A DNA stretch of 28,716 nucleotides from Spirogloea muscicola (GCA_009602725.1 WELB01000004.1:438211-466926); one strand, 5' to 3'. Positions 1 to 12,220 are shown, numbered from the stretch's first letter. Notes: generated by a model from the letters alone, not told the origin. Numbers and translations are program-made.

Positions 1-83
1 GCCGCGGCGGCGGCGGCGGCGTGACCGGAGGCCGCCTCCGGGGTCCTCGGCTCGCTTCAGCTGGCGCCGCCTGGCCCGCTGCC

Positions 84-3000
84 ATGGCCTCCGCGCTGCT
101 CTACGGCAGCCAGCTGAACGCCGTCGGCGACATCGGGCGCGGCCTGCATGTGCCCTACACCGAGGCCGGCGCAGATTACGCCGCATGGAGCGCCGTCGCC
201 GCCGGCGGCGGCGGCGCGGGCTCCGGGTGCGCGGAGGCTGAGGGCACGCTCGGCGAGTTCCTGCGCCTGGTCGCCCAGCCCAAGCCACTGGAGGCCGCGG
301 CTGACGGCAAGGGCGGCGCCGGCGGCGGCGGCGTGCACGTCCGCAAGCTCCTCGGCGTTGACACGCCGCCGCAGTCGCCCGGCGCCGTCTCCTTCTACCT
401 CCCGCAGTCGGTCCTCCAGTTCCTGGCCACGTCGCTCGTCGCCGACGCCGTCGTCGTCGCCGCCATCCAGCGCTGCAGCCGGCACCTCGAGACCATCCTG
501 TGCGCGCCCAAGGGCATGATGCCGGACGTCGTGACGTACGAGGACAACCTGCTCAGCCTGGCCACCGGCCAGGTACTGCCGATTGCCTGCACGCCACGCC
601 CTTCTCTCGCTTCTGTGCAACTAGAGAAGCAGAGGCTAAGGTTGCCACGAGATGATACGGCACAGTCCAGAGGTCCCTGCTTACTCAAGCCTCAACACTG
701 CAGTAGTTGCAGGGAGCCACAGGCCCAGATGGAGGTGTCACGTCTTCGCAGTAGCTACTAAGTGTTGCTGCATGCGTATGCACTGGCATTCAAGACGCCT
801 CAAATCAAGCCTTGATGAGCTTAACGTCCTTCACTGCTTGCGTGCCATCACCCGCAGGTTGTCGATGCCAAGGAGGTGCACATTGCGGACGAGGTGATAG
901 CTGCTCTAGGGAGGAATGTGGCATGCTTCCTTGCGCGGACCTTCAGCCTTGAGGAAGGGTGAGTGCCACTTTGGCCGGCTACCTGCTTATGTTGTTCAGG
1001 CTGGCCATTCACAGCCCCCAGTACAGTAGACCAGAAACTTATCTTGCTCATCACCATCTTGCTTGATGTCTTTCTGTGGGCCTGTAGAGGTCAAGGCTTT
1101 TCCAGTGAAGCATCGAAGAGGCTTGTTGTTGTGTTTGTTTCAATTGTATTGCCAAATAAAATTGTAGGGAATTACTTGGCATTCCTTTCTCCATGTTGAT
1201 TGGGTTGCATTCTGTCTGTGCTGTCGTGAAAGGTTTGATGGCATCTGCTATGCTCTTTGGACCAACTCAGATGTCATCCCCAGCACAGCAGTGGACCTTA
1301 TTGGTCAAGCTGTGCATTCTTTCCCCCTGCTCCTTGCGAACCGCTCTTACGCTCGCAAGGGAGAGCGCCTTGCTCGCCAGTTCGATGCCATTCTGAAGAG
1401 GATGCCCCAGGCAGTCGTCTTTGTGGACGACGACCTGCAGCAGGTGGTCGTCAATCCAGCTGCTGCGCAGCTCCTGCAGCTCTCGTACTTTGGTGAGGTG
1501 GATCCACTGGTGGTTGCCAATTCCATGCACAATCTTGCAGAACGCAGTGGTACTCGCTCTGACGTACAAAGGTAGTGTGCCTACAGATAATCTCAGTCGT
1601 GTCCTGCTGATGTCAATCTTCTGTTGAGGTATCACAGCAGTTCCATTATAGATGTCAATTTAGTGGGAGCAGCATAGATTTACAATAGCAAGGGCAGTCT
1701 TACTACGGGTCAGCAATTCTATATTGCAATCTGTGTGACCTCCTTGCTAGGAGTGCAAGTTCCATCTCAGTGAGACCTGCTGCATTTGATGGTCATCCTC
1801 ATCCAGGTTTGCTATGTGATCCATTTGGGTCTGCTGTGTGGCGTTCTGTGCATGGGTGTGCAGATGGTTTATGGCTGTGGCTGGCCAGCAGAACTCCATC
1901 ATCAATGAGGAATGGGTGCTGAAAGAGCCGAGAAGGGTACTTCACGTGCAGAGCTACCCTGTCAGCGGTAGCTCCAGTGCTGTACATGGCCGCCTATGGT
2001 TGTTTGAGGACTTCACGGCAGAAAGAGATGCACAGAATGCCATTGTTGCTGCCAATAAGGGGAAGTCTCAGTTCCTGGCCACTATGAGTCATGAGCTTCG
2101 GACTCCCATGACAGGTGAGGTTGCTCAGAGATGTATGCTGCTCGTCTTCCGCAGCTTGAAGAATCTTTGTCAGAATGTTTGCCTTCTGCAAGCTTGGCAA
2201 GATCAGGGAATTTACCGTCGGAGTTGAGGCTAGCTCATGCTGCGATGTGATTAACTGATGGAGGTGTTCTCTAATCCTGGTAATGCTAGCTCTCTTACAT
2301 TTGCAGGTGTTTTGGGCATGCTGGACTTGCTGAAGCTGACACCTTTGGCTCAGGAACAGATGGGCCTTGTTGTTGTCATGCAAAGCTCAGCTGAAGGCCT
2401 CATGACCGTCATCAATAATATCTTAGACTACTGCAAGTTGGAGGCTAATCGCCTCTTATTGGAAGATATTGACTTCCACGCAGGCGACCTGTTGGATCAG
2501 GTTGACAAGGAAATGAAGATGTGTTGGTGTAGAACTATGCTTCATGGCTGCTTATCAGCAGAGCCCTGTTGCTTCATCAGCCTGGTGGAAGACACCCGCC
2601 ACTCTAAAACATTCGCTGCCATAGTCCAGAAACGTTGAGGCACAGTGAAGTATGTAAGGGAAGGGCAGTGAAAGTATATTACGGTACGGCAGTGGAGAGA
2701 TCATGTGACTCACCTTATCTTATGCACCTCAATGTGTGCAGGTGCAGAGCCTGTTCCAATTTGACCTGGAGGAGAAGCAGCTGAAGTTGCAGGTCCAGTA
2801 TCCTTCAAAAGATCTGATAGCCCTTCGAGGGGATCCTGTACGCATGAAGCAGGTGATGCTTCATTCAAGGCGCATATTATCTTCGCTGAAGTAGGTGCTA
2901 CATATCTTGCAAGCAGAGTTGCATGTGGCAGTGTGTGCTCCTTCCTGATGGATGTGTGTGCTTGCAATATGGGCAGATTCTCGTCAATCTGGTCAGCAAT

Positions 3001-5001
3001 GCAGTCAAGTTCACCAGTCGGGGCACTATCTCCATCACCTGGGTGAAGACGTCAACCCCCGCAGATCTGCATTCCAAGCTTCAAAATTCTACTGCTCGGG
3101 GGATCTGGGGTAGAACATACTCACCTGTTGTGCCAGGCAGTCCTGCCAACGGCAGCCCTGGCACCGAGCCTCCAGCCTCCAAGCCATGCCCACTGTCTGC
3201 CTCTGGCCAGCTTGGCGGTCTTGTCACGCAGTCAGCATCCACGCAGACAATGAGCAACTCCTCCTCACCTTGTTCCACTACCTCCAGCCCAGCCTCTGTC
3301 AGCCCATCTCAGTCAGCTGAGCTTCTCAGGCTGGAGATCCCCCTCACCCCAGCTGAAGGAGCGAGCATTGTGCCACGAGTTGAAGACGACAGCTGCTTGG
3401 ATAAGATCATGTCTCCGGCTAGTTGCAAAGACGTGCAGATGTCGGAGGCTCTGCACCCTGATGCTGCCATTCAGGGGCGTGTCACTCAGTGGTGCGATGA
3501 TCAAGTTTGTAGGAGCAGACAAGGAGGTGTGGCCACTGCTTCTGACAGAGCTGTCATAAGCAGGGGCCACTTTAAACCACGTGGTCTCGTGCAGATGGAG
3601 GACGGCAGCATTGGGCAGCACAGTTTCATGCAAGACAACCCCAGCCCCGGTAGAAGTCCACGTCAAGACCCCTCCAGTTCACCAGGTACTGCAGATATGA
3701 TCCATGCAGCGGACTGGGGTGTGACGAAGCCGCCCCGGAACAGAAAGAGGCAGTCGTCCCAACTGGCACCCAACTCCGGTAGCACTGCTCCAGAGTTTGA
3801 GGCGACTGGGAAGGTCAGGATGGATTTCGACAAGGAGTGGGCCAGTAGTGCTGAAGGAGTGGAGGAGAGGAGGAGGAGGGAGGAGCAGCTGCAGTGGAAG
3901 AGGCAGTGGTTGAGACAGCAGCAAGAGCAGGGCAACTTTGAGTGCCAAAAGACATGGGAGGCCACAGTTGAGGAGCTTGAGCCAGAGGACAAGCACGTCT
4001 GGTTTGAGATAAGCGTATCCGACACAGGCTGCGGCATCGATCCAGAGCACCTCCAGAGGCTGTTCCATGAGTCAGAGAAGCAGGTGGGAGTAAGGGGCAC
4101 TGGTGCACATCTGGGGCTGGCCATCTCCAAAGGCTTGCTCGGGCTCATGGGCGGGATGATCGAAGCAGAAAGCGAAGTTGAGGTAGGCAGCACCTTTCGG
4201 GTGACTGTTCCGCTGGCTCTGGCAGAGGAGCCGGAGAAGGTGACTGGGCCTGCCGAGAGTGCTCTTGACAAGGCCCCCCTCACCAGCAAGGAGCTGCGCG
4301 CCAAGTCGCCTAGGCCCGTTCCTCTTGGAGAAGATGGCCAACTGAGGGTATTGGTGGCCGAAGACAACAAAGTCAACCAGCTACTCATACAACGCATCCT
4401 CAAGCATTACGGCCACAAGGCTTGTGCCCTTTCCTATGCTCCATCAATAATCCAATGCTTGTGAGAATTGAAGCAAAGAGTGCTTCTGCTAGCTCAAGAG
4501 TGCTTACAACGACTGGATACACATGTCAGGCTTGCTTTTCAGGCTATTTTCTATAGCAGACGATGTCTGCGCAGTGATCGTGATAATCATCTCGTGAGGA
4601 ACAACAGTGGGCCTACTTTGTCACAGTAGACGAACTCTTTGCAGGGAGAGCCACTATCACCTATTGAAGAACAACAATTGCAGACACTAACACACAAATC
4701 TGTTCTGTCCATGTCTCAGGTGACTTTAGTGGGCAATGGCCAACTTGCTCTTGAAGCCGTGCAGAGGGAGAGTTTTGATATAGTCCTCATGGATGTCCAG
4801 ATGCCCGTCTTGGATGGTCTGAGCGCCACGAAGCTGATCCGCCAACTTTCAGGTCCAGCGAAGTCGATTCCAATCTACGCCCTCACGGCTGACGTCCTGA
4901 CTGTGGAGATTGAGGAAGTAGGGCTCAGTGGTTATTTGAGCAAGCTAATTGTGTGGGAGAACATATCGGAAGTTGTTGATAAGATTTTGGCTGAAAAATG
5001 A
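84..5001 (+). CDS. Hybrid sensor histidine kinase (PAS-like, HisKA, HATPase, receiver)
   Basis: This gene encodes a two-component hybrid kinase that autophosphorylates on His and passes the phosphate to its own receiver Asp. My exon model is 84-572, 858-958, 1233-1571, 1864-2114, 2307-2500, 2742-2852, 2977-4419 and 4720-5001. All junctions keep frame and give about 1069 aa. The ATG at 84 sits in a strong context (GCTGCCATGGCC). Residues 1-250 form an Ala/Gly-rich start and an unassigned, possibly GAF-like region; about 250-370 are PAS-like (MPQAVVFVDDD). The H-box SHELRTPM has its His codon at 2090-2092 (His386). The N-box is NLVSNAVKF (about 496-507) and the G1 box DTGCGI lies near 844. The receiver spans about 951-1069: VAEDNKVN, phospho-Asp in LMDVQMP (codon 4792-4794, Asp1001), ALTAD, and the Lys of YLSKLI. 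About 310 Ser/Pro/Gln-rich residues separate the N-box from G1. No membrane segment is evident, so it is probably soluble. The input signal is unknown. Intron 7 appears to be GC-AG. Confidence 0.88.
4420..4719 (+). other. GC-AG intron inside the receiver domain
   Basis: Exon 7 must end after the AAG codon at 4417-4419 for the receiver to continue as GHK-VTLVGNGQ, a normal receiver-fold join. The next bases are GC, not GT. The acceptor is a clean TCTCAG ending at 4719, phase 0. The nearest GT (4424-4425) would leave the wrong frame. Confidence 0.75.
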
Positions 5002-5223
5002 GCAATATGCAGCAATCAAGCAAGACGTGACTGCGAGTGACTGCAGGCAGCAGTCGGTAAAGTGGTCTAGCGAAGCCCTCAGACCCGGGGCACATCAGCC
5101 AGAGTCTTTCTTTGGCATTAATGACAGTGCAATAGAAGGCCCTCGTCTCTTGCCAATCAGCTCTTCCACTATATCCCAGTGTACCTTATACAGCTATCAC
5201 CTGGTCCTAGCTTGCTAGGCCTT

Positions 5224-5275
5224 GCTTCACGCAAGGGGCTCCACTTTGGGTACGGGCGGAGCCTCTGCGTGAAGC
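5224..5275 (+). repeat. Imperfect hairpin in the histidine kinase 3' region
   Basis: The arm GCTTCACGCA (5224-5233) pairs with TGCGTGAAGC (5266-5275), and inner GGCTCC (5237-5242) pairs with GGAGCC (5258-5263), with short bulges between. It lies about 220 nt past the stop codon. An AATAAA at 5315-5320 follows and could be the poly(A) signal. The hairpin may be a 3'-UTR element or an unrelated repeat. Confidence 0.7.
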
Positions 5276-6055
5276 TTGGTTAACCAGGAACATCCTGTCT
5301 GCTGATATTCTCTTAATAAACTGACTTGTAGATTAACACACTTCCATGCCTGCGGATGAAGATATCACGCCTTTCCTCCTGGAGAAGATCGAAAGATCGG
5401 GCTGTCATGTATTGCTTTTGTAGGCAACTCCTCTGACCTTGGCAAGTGGAGCATGCACATACTGCTAACAGTTGACATTGCAGTGCTAAGTTACTCCAGG
5501 CAACGGTGAGACCCAGTTGCGAGTCTATTAATGTCAAGACTTGACACCCCATAAAGTGAGAGGCTATTTGATCTATGGTGCTGCTCCTGCCTCAGTGACC
5601 AGACCTCCCACACACATGTTGCTTGTAGAGGTACCTTGCGTGATTTTCTTATCATGCAGCCATTTGCGAATCAAACAGATATTCAACTCACCTTGACATC
5701 AAGCTTTTGGCTTCACTCTTCGTGCTACGTGCAGCCAAATGCTGCCTCCTCTTCAAGACTGGTCGCAGACATTCATGCGCAGCAGCAAGAGCCAGCCGGA
5801 TGCGTCAGTGCTGAGAAACGTGGAGGTCCTCTGTGTTGCACCACTAAGGGGACATAAATCAGGAGGAGGCCAACTCGGACAACAGGCCACACAAGAGGAT
5901 CGCGTTTCAATGAGAGGGGCATCAGTTGTTGTGCTCGGCCAGCCCGAAATATGAAAGTGTTACTATGGCGCACAGTCACGCAATCCTGGGCACCCAAGAA
6001 GAGAAAACAACCCCATACTTTCTTGAGTCGAGTAGACGGGAGAAGCATAGGCTCT

Positions 6056-6203
6056 TGCAAAAAGGAGGCGGTGGCTGTGAGAAGTCAGCTCAGGAAAAAG
6101 GACAAGGATAGGGGAAAGCCCCTAAAAGGCAGCACAAAGAAGAAGGTGCTCGCCCATTGAGGATAGGGGCTGGAAAGCCAGCCCAAACAAAGAATGAATA
6201 AAG
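6056..6203 (+). repeat. Dispersed hairpin repeat, two units
   Basis: The second unit (6148-6203) begins GCTCGCCCATTGAGGATAGG and continues into a stem, GGGCTGG (6167-6173) with CCAGCCC (6178-6184), followed by an A-rich tail AAACAAAGAATGAATAAAG. The first unit (about 6056-6110, GGAGGCGGTGGCTGTGAG) is more diverged. Related copies occur near 11.5, 12.1, 24.5, 25.0 and 25.5 kb. Confidence 0.75.
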
Positions 6204-7476
6204 CACTCGGCAAATCTAGTGGCTGCTGCATGTAGCCACTCGATGATCCCTACTCAACAGCCGCACGCGGACAACATCAGCTGATGGGAGTCAGTTGGCG
6301 TGGCATAGACCTGGGTGGTGGGGTGCGGCTTTGTGGCAGCTATCTCTACTGGAAGAGTATTTCTTTCTTGGAGCTGGCTCCACTTCCTCTGAGAGGATGA
6401 CTCCAAACGGTGGGCTCTTTTTGTTGCATGTGCTCAATCGTGGGTACTAGAGTCCCCTTCAGTTGTGCTTCTAGTTTTCTTACCTTGATCGTCGTCAAAC
6501 TTTGTGTTAGTCTTACACACTGTACTTGCTTGCACGGCTTCTCTTTTAACTCCTCGTCATTTCCCTTGTTTCATTTCAACGGCAGCGCGCGCCTTCTCGC
6601 TTTGTGTGGTGACGTCCTGTTCAACCATTTGCATAGGGAGACATAATCTGGACGTCAGACGGGTGGGCCAACTTCCGTGAACGAGTGCTGCAACTGGCCC
6701 GCCGCCGCTGGCGCCACCGCCGCCGCTGCCGCCGCCGCCGCCGCCGCGTGACAGTCTGGCCAAGGCAATCCAAGCTAAACCTGCCGCGCAGCGGGCCGTG
6801 CCGAGCGCGCAGTCTGGCGCAGTCGAGGTGAGGCTGCCGCAGCGCAAAGTCCTCTCCAAGCAAGCTCGAGCCAGGGGCCACGTACGTGAGGCGGCGCTGC
6901 TGGCATCTGGCTTCCGTGGTGATCGCCGAAGCTGCGCAGCTGAAGAGCTGACGCTGTGCCTTGATGAATCCTGCTCGCAGGTGTGCTCGGCATTGTGCTC
7001 GCAAGCTGGAGGTGCAAGCTCGTTGGGCAGAATCAAGTGCGCCAGAGGACGAAAATGATGGCCGCTTCCCATGTTAAAACGTCCTGGTCAGTGTCATTGC
7101 CTGCAGGCGTGGGCTTGGCGCAGCCAAGCCATCACAACTTGCAGCTCATTGGACCATTGTGGCTTGTCATGACTGCACGCCTTGACACAAGCTGAACCAG
7201 AGAATGACAGGCAGAAGTGCGAAGTCACGTTTTTTGCATTGGCTTCATTTACAATGTCGCACGTGGACGAGTGTCAGTGATGGCACGAAGCATTGCTCAA
7301 TCAAGATGCCTCCTGACTCTAGTTGTTGATGGCATCGCAGCCCTGCAAAACATCAGCTCAACAAACCGAGGAGAAGCTGGCTCAGATGACAGATTTTCCT
7401 GCTCTGCAATACAGATGCGGAAAACTTTGGCCTGCATTCGACTTCTTCCTTGGCCAGTCCTGCCTTGAAAATCACC

Positions 7477-10226
7477 ATGTCCTTTCCCTTTTTCAAGCAC
7501 AAAGCAAAGACGCCTGCCGACCTCGTTCGCCAGACACGTGATGCTCTTGAAATCCTGGACACAGCAACAGGCGATGGCAGGCCACCAGAGAGCCTTCCTG
7601 ACAGCTCAGAGCAATCTGTGGACGGCTCCACCAAGCCAGTAGAGGCTCTTTCCAGCTCTGCATTGTTGGTTGTGTCTCCATTTACTTGAAGTGACTAGCT
7701 AGGTTCATACCATCACTGCTACAATCTAGATGAGATATGAAGCTGCAGCGATCGATCGATTAAAGCTCCATGGACCCGTTCCTTGTTCTTTTGTAGCAAC
7801 TACCTTGAGCATACGGTAGGTTTACTTGCAGCCATGTCTGGGTCGTGGTTTGTGCCGCACTTACTCATTGCAAGGTTTTGCAGATTGAAGGCGTTGCCCA
7901 AGGTCTGGCTGCAATGAAGGTGGTATTTTGCGGTGATGGAGAGGCGGTCAGCAATGCTGCCGCAAGCGGGCAGCTGACGTTGGCAATCTGTCAGAGCAAT
8001 GACTTTCTTGAGCTGCTCATCAGCTGCTTATCAAAACTCACCTGGGAGGTACGCTCCGGTGCTGAGCTTCTGATTACTGCAGCAGATTATCAAAATTTAC
8101 CAACAAGACTCGTGGCAGTTGATATGAGCAAAAGTTTGCAAGGGTGTTACAGAGTTGTATACAGCAGTAAACTCTTTATTAAGTTCTGCAAGGGCACCAT
8201 GACAGATGCGCAAAGATGTGGAGAAGATTGTGTGCAACGTGCTCAAGCAGAGGCCGGACATTGGCAACACGGGGATGGAGTATATTGAGAAGCATCCTAC
8301 TATCTTCTCCCTGTTAATCCGGGGGTGCAATACATTTCCCAAAGTCGTGCCTTTCTATCCAAGTGCCTTCTTGAGAGTGCTGTGGCATGGTACTGAATTG
8401 CCGCAAGTTGTAACATTCATAACCAGTCATTGAAGACCTGAAAGAGTGCGGCAACTCATACATACTGTTTTGCGGGCATGATGCAGATACGAGAACCTGG
8501 AAACAGCCTTCAATTGCGGTCACATCCTTCGTGAATGTGGCCGTTACGTCTCTCTTGCAGCGTAAGTGCTTCCATGGAGGAGTGTAAACCTTGAGCAATG
8601 AATGGATGTCACTTACTGATCTGTGTATGGAGTTGATGTTACAGATTGATACTCGAATCTTCTGACTTCCTGCGCTTTTTTCACTTCATTGAATCGCCAA
8701 ACTTCGACCTTGGCTCTGATGCCTTCACAACCTTCAAAGTAAGCTTCACATGGAAGCTGGATATGAGCATGTCAGCATGCTGAGTTGTCATTTGATTTGC
8801 ATCCTGTGGCACGACGAGGTGTTGACAATCTGCCAGGGAAAGCCAGTGGTGTTACAAATATCAATAAGCTGTGCCTTTGTCAATTCTTACTTGGCCGGCA
8901 ATGTCAGGCTATTGCCATATCTCACGTCTTCACATAAGATCTTCGATATGTAGGAGCTCTTGACAAAGCACAAGACAAGAGTAGCCGAATATCTCGCCAA
9001 GCATTACGCAGTGGTAATAATGCGCAGCTTTCTCAACGCTTCAGCTCTTTTTCATTGATATGCAAGCGGAGGTCTTTGATGGCAATTGAGATAGTTCGCA
9101 GCAAGCAGTGAGAGAGGTCCTTCAGCAATATCCAGCACTGCTACACCAGTACTAAGATGCTGTTAGCATGCTTGGTGGGCTGCAACATGCCTTTTTGAGC
9201 TGCCCAGCTTCACTTATACTTTTGCTTGTAATTGCAGTTCTTTAATTTTTACAACCAGCTATTGCTGTCAGACAACTACGTTGCCAGGCGACAGTCGCTT
9301 AAGGTAGACACCATCAAATGTTTTCCTTGTTTCCTGCTTGTGCATAGCTTCCAGTCCAAGGAGTCCTGTTAATAGGAGGACCATGTGATTGCAGCTTCTC
9401 GGTGGCATTCTCTTGGATCGCACTTACAAGCAGATTATGCTGCAATACATATCAGATACTCAGAACCTGCGCCAGATGATGATGCTTTTAAGGGTATGAA
9501 ACCCTATTTGCAACCTCCCTTCCTGACATCCAGTCTCTAAGAAAAGCTTAATGTTGGCTAGTTACACAAAATCAGAAGTGCATAGGAGAACATTTTTAGC
9601 CTGTCACAATCAACTGAAGAAGGCAAGTTGCACCTTGTCTCTTTGGATTCCTATGTCGTTGAGTCATGGATGACACAAGATGACGCCAATAATGACACTC
9701 ACTTTCGGATTTATGAACCAGGATCCAAGGAAGAACATCCAATTCGAGGCATTTCATGTATTTAAGGTAAGATGTTTTGTATTCACCTACGGACTGCAGT
9801 GCCATCATTTGCGGAACAATGTTGGACATGCAGGTCTACAGGGTGATATCTGGTAGAGTTGTAGCAGATTTGAGGATGCAAAGTTGGACTTGACAACATA
9901 CAAATTTAATCATTGTGGCCCATAGATATTTGTGGCGAACCCAAACAAGACACAGCCCATTGTGGATGCTCTGGCCAGAAATGGGGACATGCTATTGAAG
10001 TTCTTGGACACATTTCACGTGGATAAAGGTAACATCGATCTGTGTATTTTGGTAACATGGGTGGGCAAAAGTCATATCTTATCAACCAGATGTATATTCA
10101 GCCACTTCTTGTCTACCAGCATGCAATTGATACTGAAAGTGATGTGATACAGAGGATGAGCAATTTGAGGAGGAAAAGCTTGTGGTGAAGAAGGGAATCA
10201 AGCAGCTACTACCAATCCCATCATGA
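7477..10226 (+). CDS. MO25: Mo25 / CAB39-like scaffold protein
   Basis: Mo25 is an armadillo-like helical scaffold that binds and activates Ste20/GCK-family kinases; in animals it completes the LKB1-STRAD complex. It acts in the cytoplasm. The model has 11 exons: 7477-7638, 7884-8048, 8206-8324, 8487-8561, 8645-8738, 8954-9013, 9238-9303, 9395-9493, 9722-9766, 9926-10028 and 10153-10226. All ten introns are GT-AG and phases match throughout. The product is about 353 aa, close to the usual ~340. Family hallmarks appear in order: the N-terminal MSFPFFKHKAKTPADLVR, NCGHILREC, SDAFTTFKELLTKHK, NYVARRQSLKLLGGILLDR, NIQFEAFHVFKIFVANPNK, and the acidic EDEQFEEEK tail. The start is the first ATG and gives the conserved N-terminus. 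Exons are unusually small (45-165 nt). It is convergent with histone H4 downstream. Confidence 0.95.
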
Positions 10227-10733
10227 GCACAACAATCAAAGAGAGCAGTGGCCTGGACTTAGGTAGAGAAGGAGCAGGAGTTCATTTAATGATGAAGCGA
10301 TACTTGATTCATTTATTGTATGGATAAAAGGTGGAGACTGTCAGCGTCAGACTGATGAAATATTTTTAACAAAGGCATACCGATGTATATGGATTTCCAC
10401 ATGTCCCTGTACGCAAATGGGCGTACGACTTGGCTGCAACAACCAATGGCCTGGTTGCAATGACCAAATACACAAAGCATGGTAAATGTACCTAGATGAC
10501 GCATCATAACCAAGGGGCCTAGAGCACGCGTGTTGTGGCTCAGTCATATTTATGTGTACAACGGCAGGCTGCGAGCCCTGCGTAGTGGCAGAGGGCAATT
10601 CCTCAAACAACAGTGCTCAAGAAGGCCCAAGCTCGATGCGCCATTGGCGTGGTCACCCTGGTCGCCATCAATGAGGAAGCAGCCACCGCCGGGCCTCAGC
10701 GTGGGAGCTTAAGGGTGGTGAGCAGGATGCGCC
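10227..10733. other. Convergent intergenic region, Mo25 and H4 3' ends
   Basis: About 500 bp separate the Mo25 stop from the H4 stop. It should contain both 3'-UTRs. I see no open frame with family resemblance and no clear histone-type 3' stem-loop after the H4 stop. Confidence 0.6.
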
Positions 10734-11345
<612 letters not shown>

Positions 11346-11506
11346 TCATAACGGGCACCTGCCAATCACAGGGGAGGCCAAGCAGAGGCCAGTATTGTTC
11401 CTTCGGAAAGGCAAAGTGAGCGCAAAGCTTGGGGGCTGCACAGACCATCAGCAACACGCTAAGGCTATGAGGAGCTAAGGAAATAGGTCGAAAGAAAGTG
11501 GCTATT

Positions 11507-11690
11507 TCAAAGGGGGCGAGGGCTGTGAACAGCCAGCCCGAAAGCAATTGACAAGATCCGAAGGGGCCGAAACGCGCTGAAAGCAATGCTGGAGGAGAGC
11601 TGTAGGATCCCAGACAGTAAGAAAGTGCTTGCCCATAAAGAAGAGGGAGCTGGCAGAGCCAGCCCAAAAACAATGGACAATGTCTAAAGC
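11507..11690 (+). repeat. Dispersed hairpin repeat, two units
   Basis: Unit one carries GGCTGT (11521-11526) and ACAGCC (11529-11534) as a 6-bp stem, followed by AGCCCGAAAGCAATTGACAA. Unit two (11628-11690) starts with TGCTTGCCCATAAAG, forms GCTGGC-AGA-GCCAGC (11649-11663), then AGCCCAAAAACAATGGACAA. The downstream flanks of the two units match each other and the minus-strand copy at 12.1 kb. Confidence 0.72.
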
Positions 11691-11753
11691 CAAAGAAAGA
11701 GGAGCCGGAAGAAGACTACACTATTAAACACAAGACAATGCAGAGAGAAGCTG

Positions 11754-11781
11754 CGCGGGTACTGAGAGCTCAGTACCCGCG
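11754..11781. repeat. Perfect 13-bp palindrome with 2-nt centre
   Basis: CGCGGGTACTGAG (11754-11766) is followed by AG and then its exact reverse complement CTCAGTACCCGCG (11769-11781). It lies midway between oppositely oriented copies of the hairpin repeat. A related word, CCGCGGTTACTGAGCTC, occurs around 12022-12038, and CCGTGGTTACTGAG at about 24904-24917. Confidence 0.8.
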
Positions 11782-12084
11782 GGTGAGCAACATCGGGTCT
11801 GAGTAGCTCGCTGCAGGGAAAGGAGGCACTCCACCGACACCCAGAGGCGGCAGCCATAGCACGGCCTGCTCGCGTGTGGACGGCGTATGCAAGGGAGCGT
11901 TGAAACGATACCGCTAGGCGCATTCGGAATTCCTAGGCGAGCGAACCAGCGGCGTTGGAGCCGGGCAAGGAGGAAGGGAAGGGGTATCCGGTAAGGAGGA
12001 CTCCGACTTGCGGCGGCTGAGCCGCGGTTACTGAGCTCCCTTCGTTTTAGTTTCTTGCGTGGCTCTGTATTCTTTGGCGCCTTC

Positions 12085-12220
12085 AGCCCTTTGAACCTTG
12101 TCCATTCGTTCTGGGCTGGCCAATCACAGCCATCGCCCTCTTCTGGCAGGGTCTTTCTTCTTTTCCTGGGCTGGCAAATTACAGCCATCGCCCTCTACTG
12201 CAAGAGTCCTTCTCTCTTTC
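12085..12220 (-). repeat. Dispersed hairpin repeat, two tandem units in reverse orientation
   Basis: Two copies about 55 bp apart share CTGGGCTGGC (12111 and 12166), ACAGCCATCGCCCTCT and a following TCTTTCTTC/TCCTTCTCTC. On the minus strand each reads GGGCGATGGCTGT..., a spacer, then GCCAGCCCAG, the same core as the plus-strand copies at 11.5 kb. The 12111 copy keeps the AATGGACAAGG flank. Confidence 0.7.

Larger units (their letters stand above)
5002..7476. other. Intergenic region between the kinase and Mo25
   Basis: No gene was recognised here. The first part holds the kinase 3' region. The stretch 6056-6203 carries two units of the dispersed hairpin repeat. From about 6650 to 7060 the DNA turns GC-rich with a GCC-trinucleotide tract (about 6697-6750), and may be promoter or 5'-UTR of Mo25. 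Open frames across it are low-complexity and have no family resemblance. Confidence 0.6.

Noticed and set aside
6557-7072. Minus-strand 171-codon frame with a Gly run
   Set aside because: It is driven by the GCC-repeat and GC-rich composition upstream of Mo25, with no family motif.
10560-10733. Histone-type 3' stem-loop after H4
   Set aside because: I searched the region after the stop codon and found only direct GCTGAGGC repeats and weak short pairings, not a 6-bp stem with a 4-nt loop.
11724-12188. Minus-strand 154-codon frame
   Set aside because: It runs through the tandem hairpin repeat and its flanks. The residues are repeat-derived and no protein family is recognisable.
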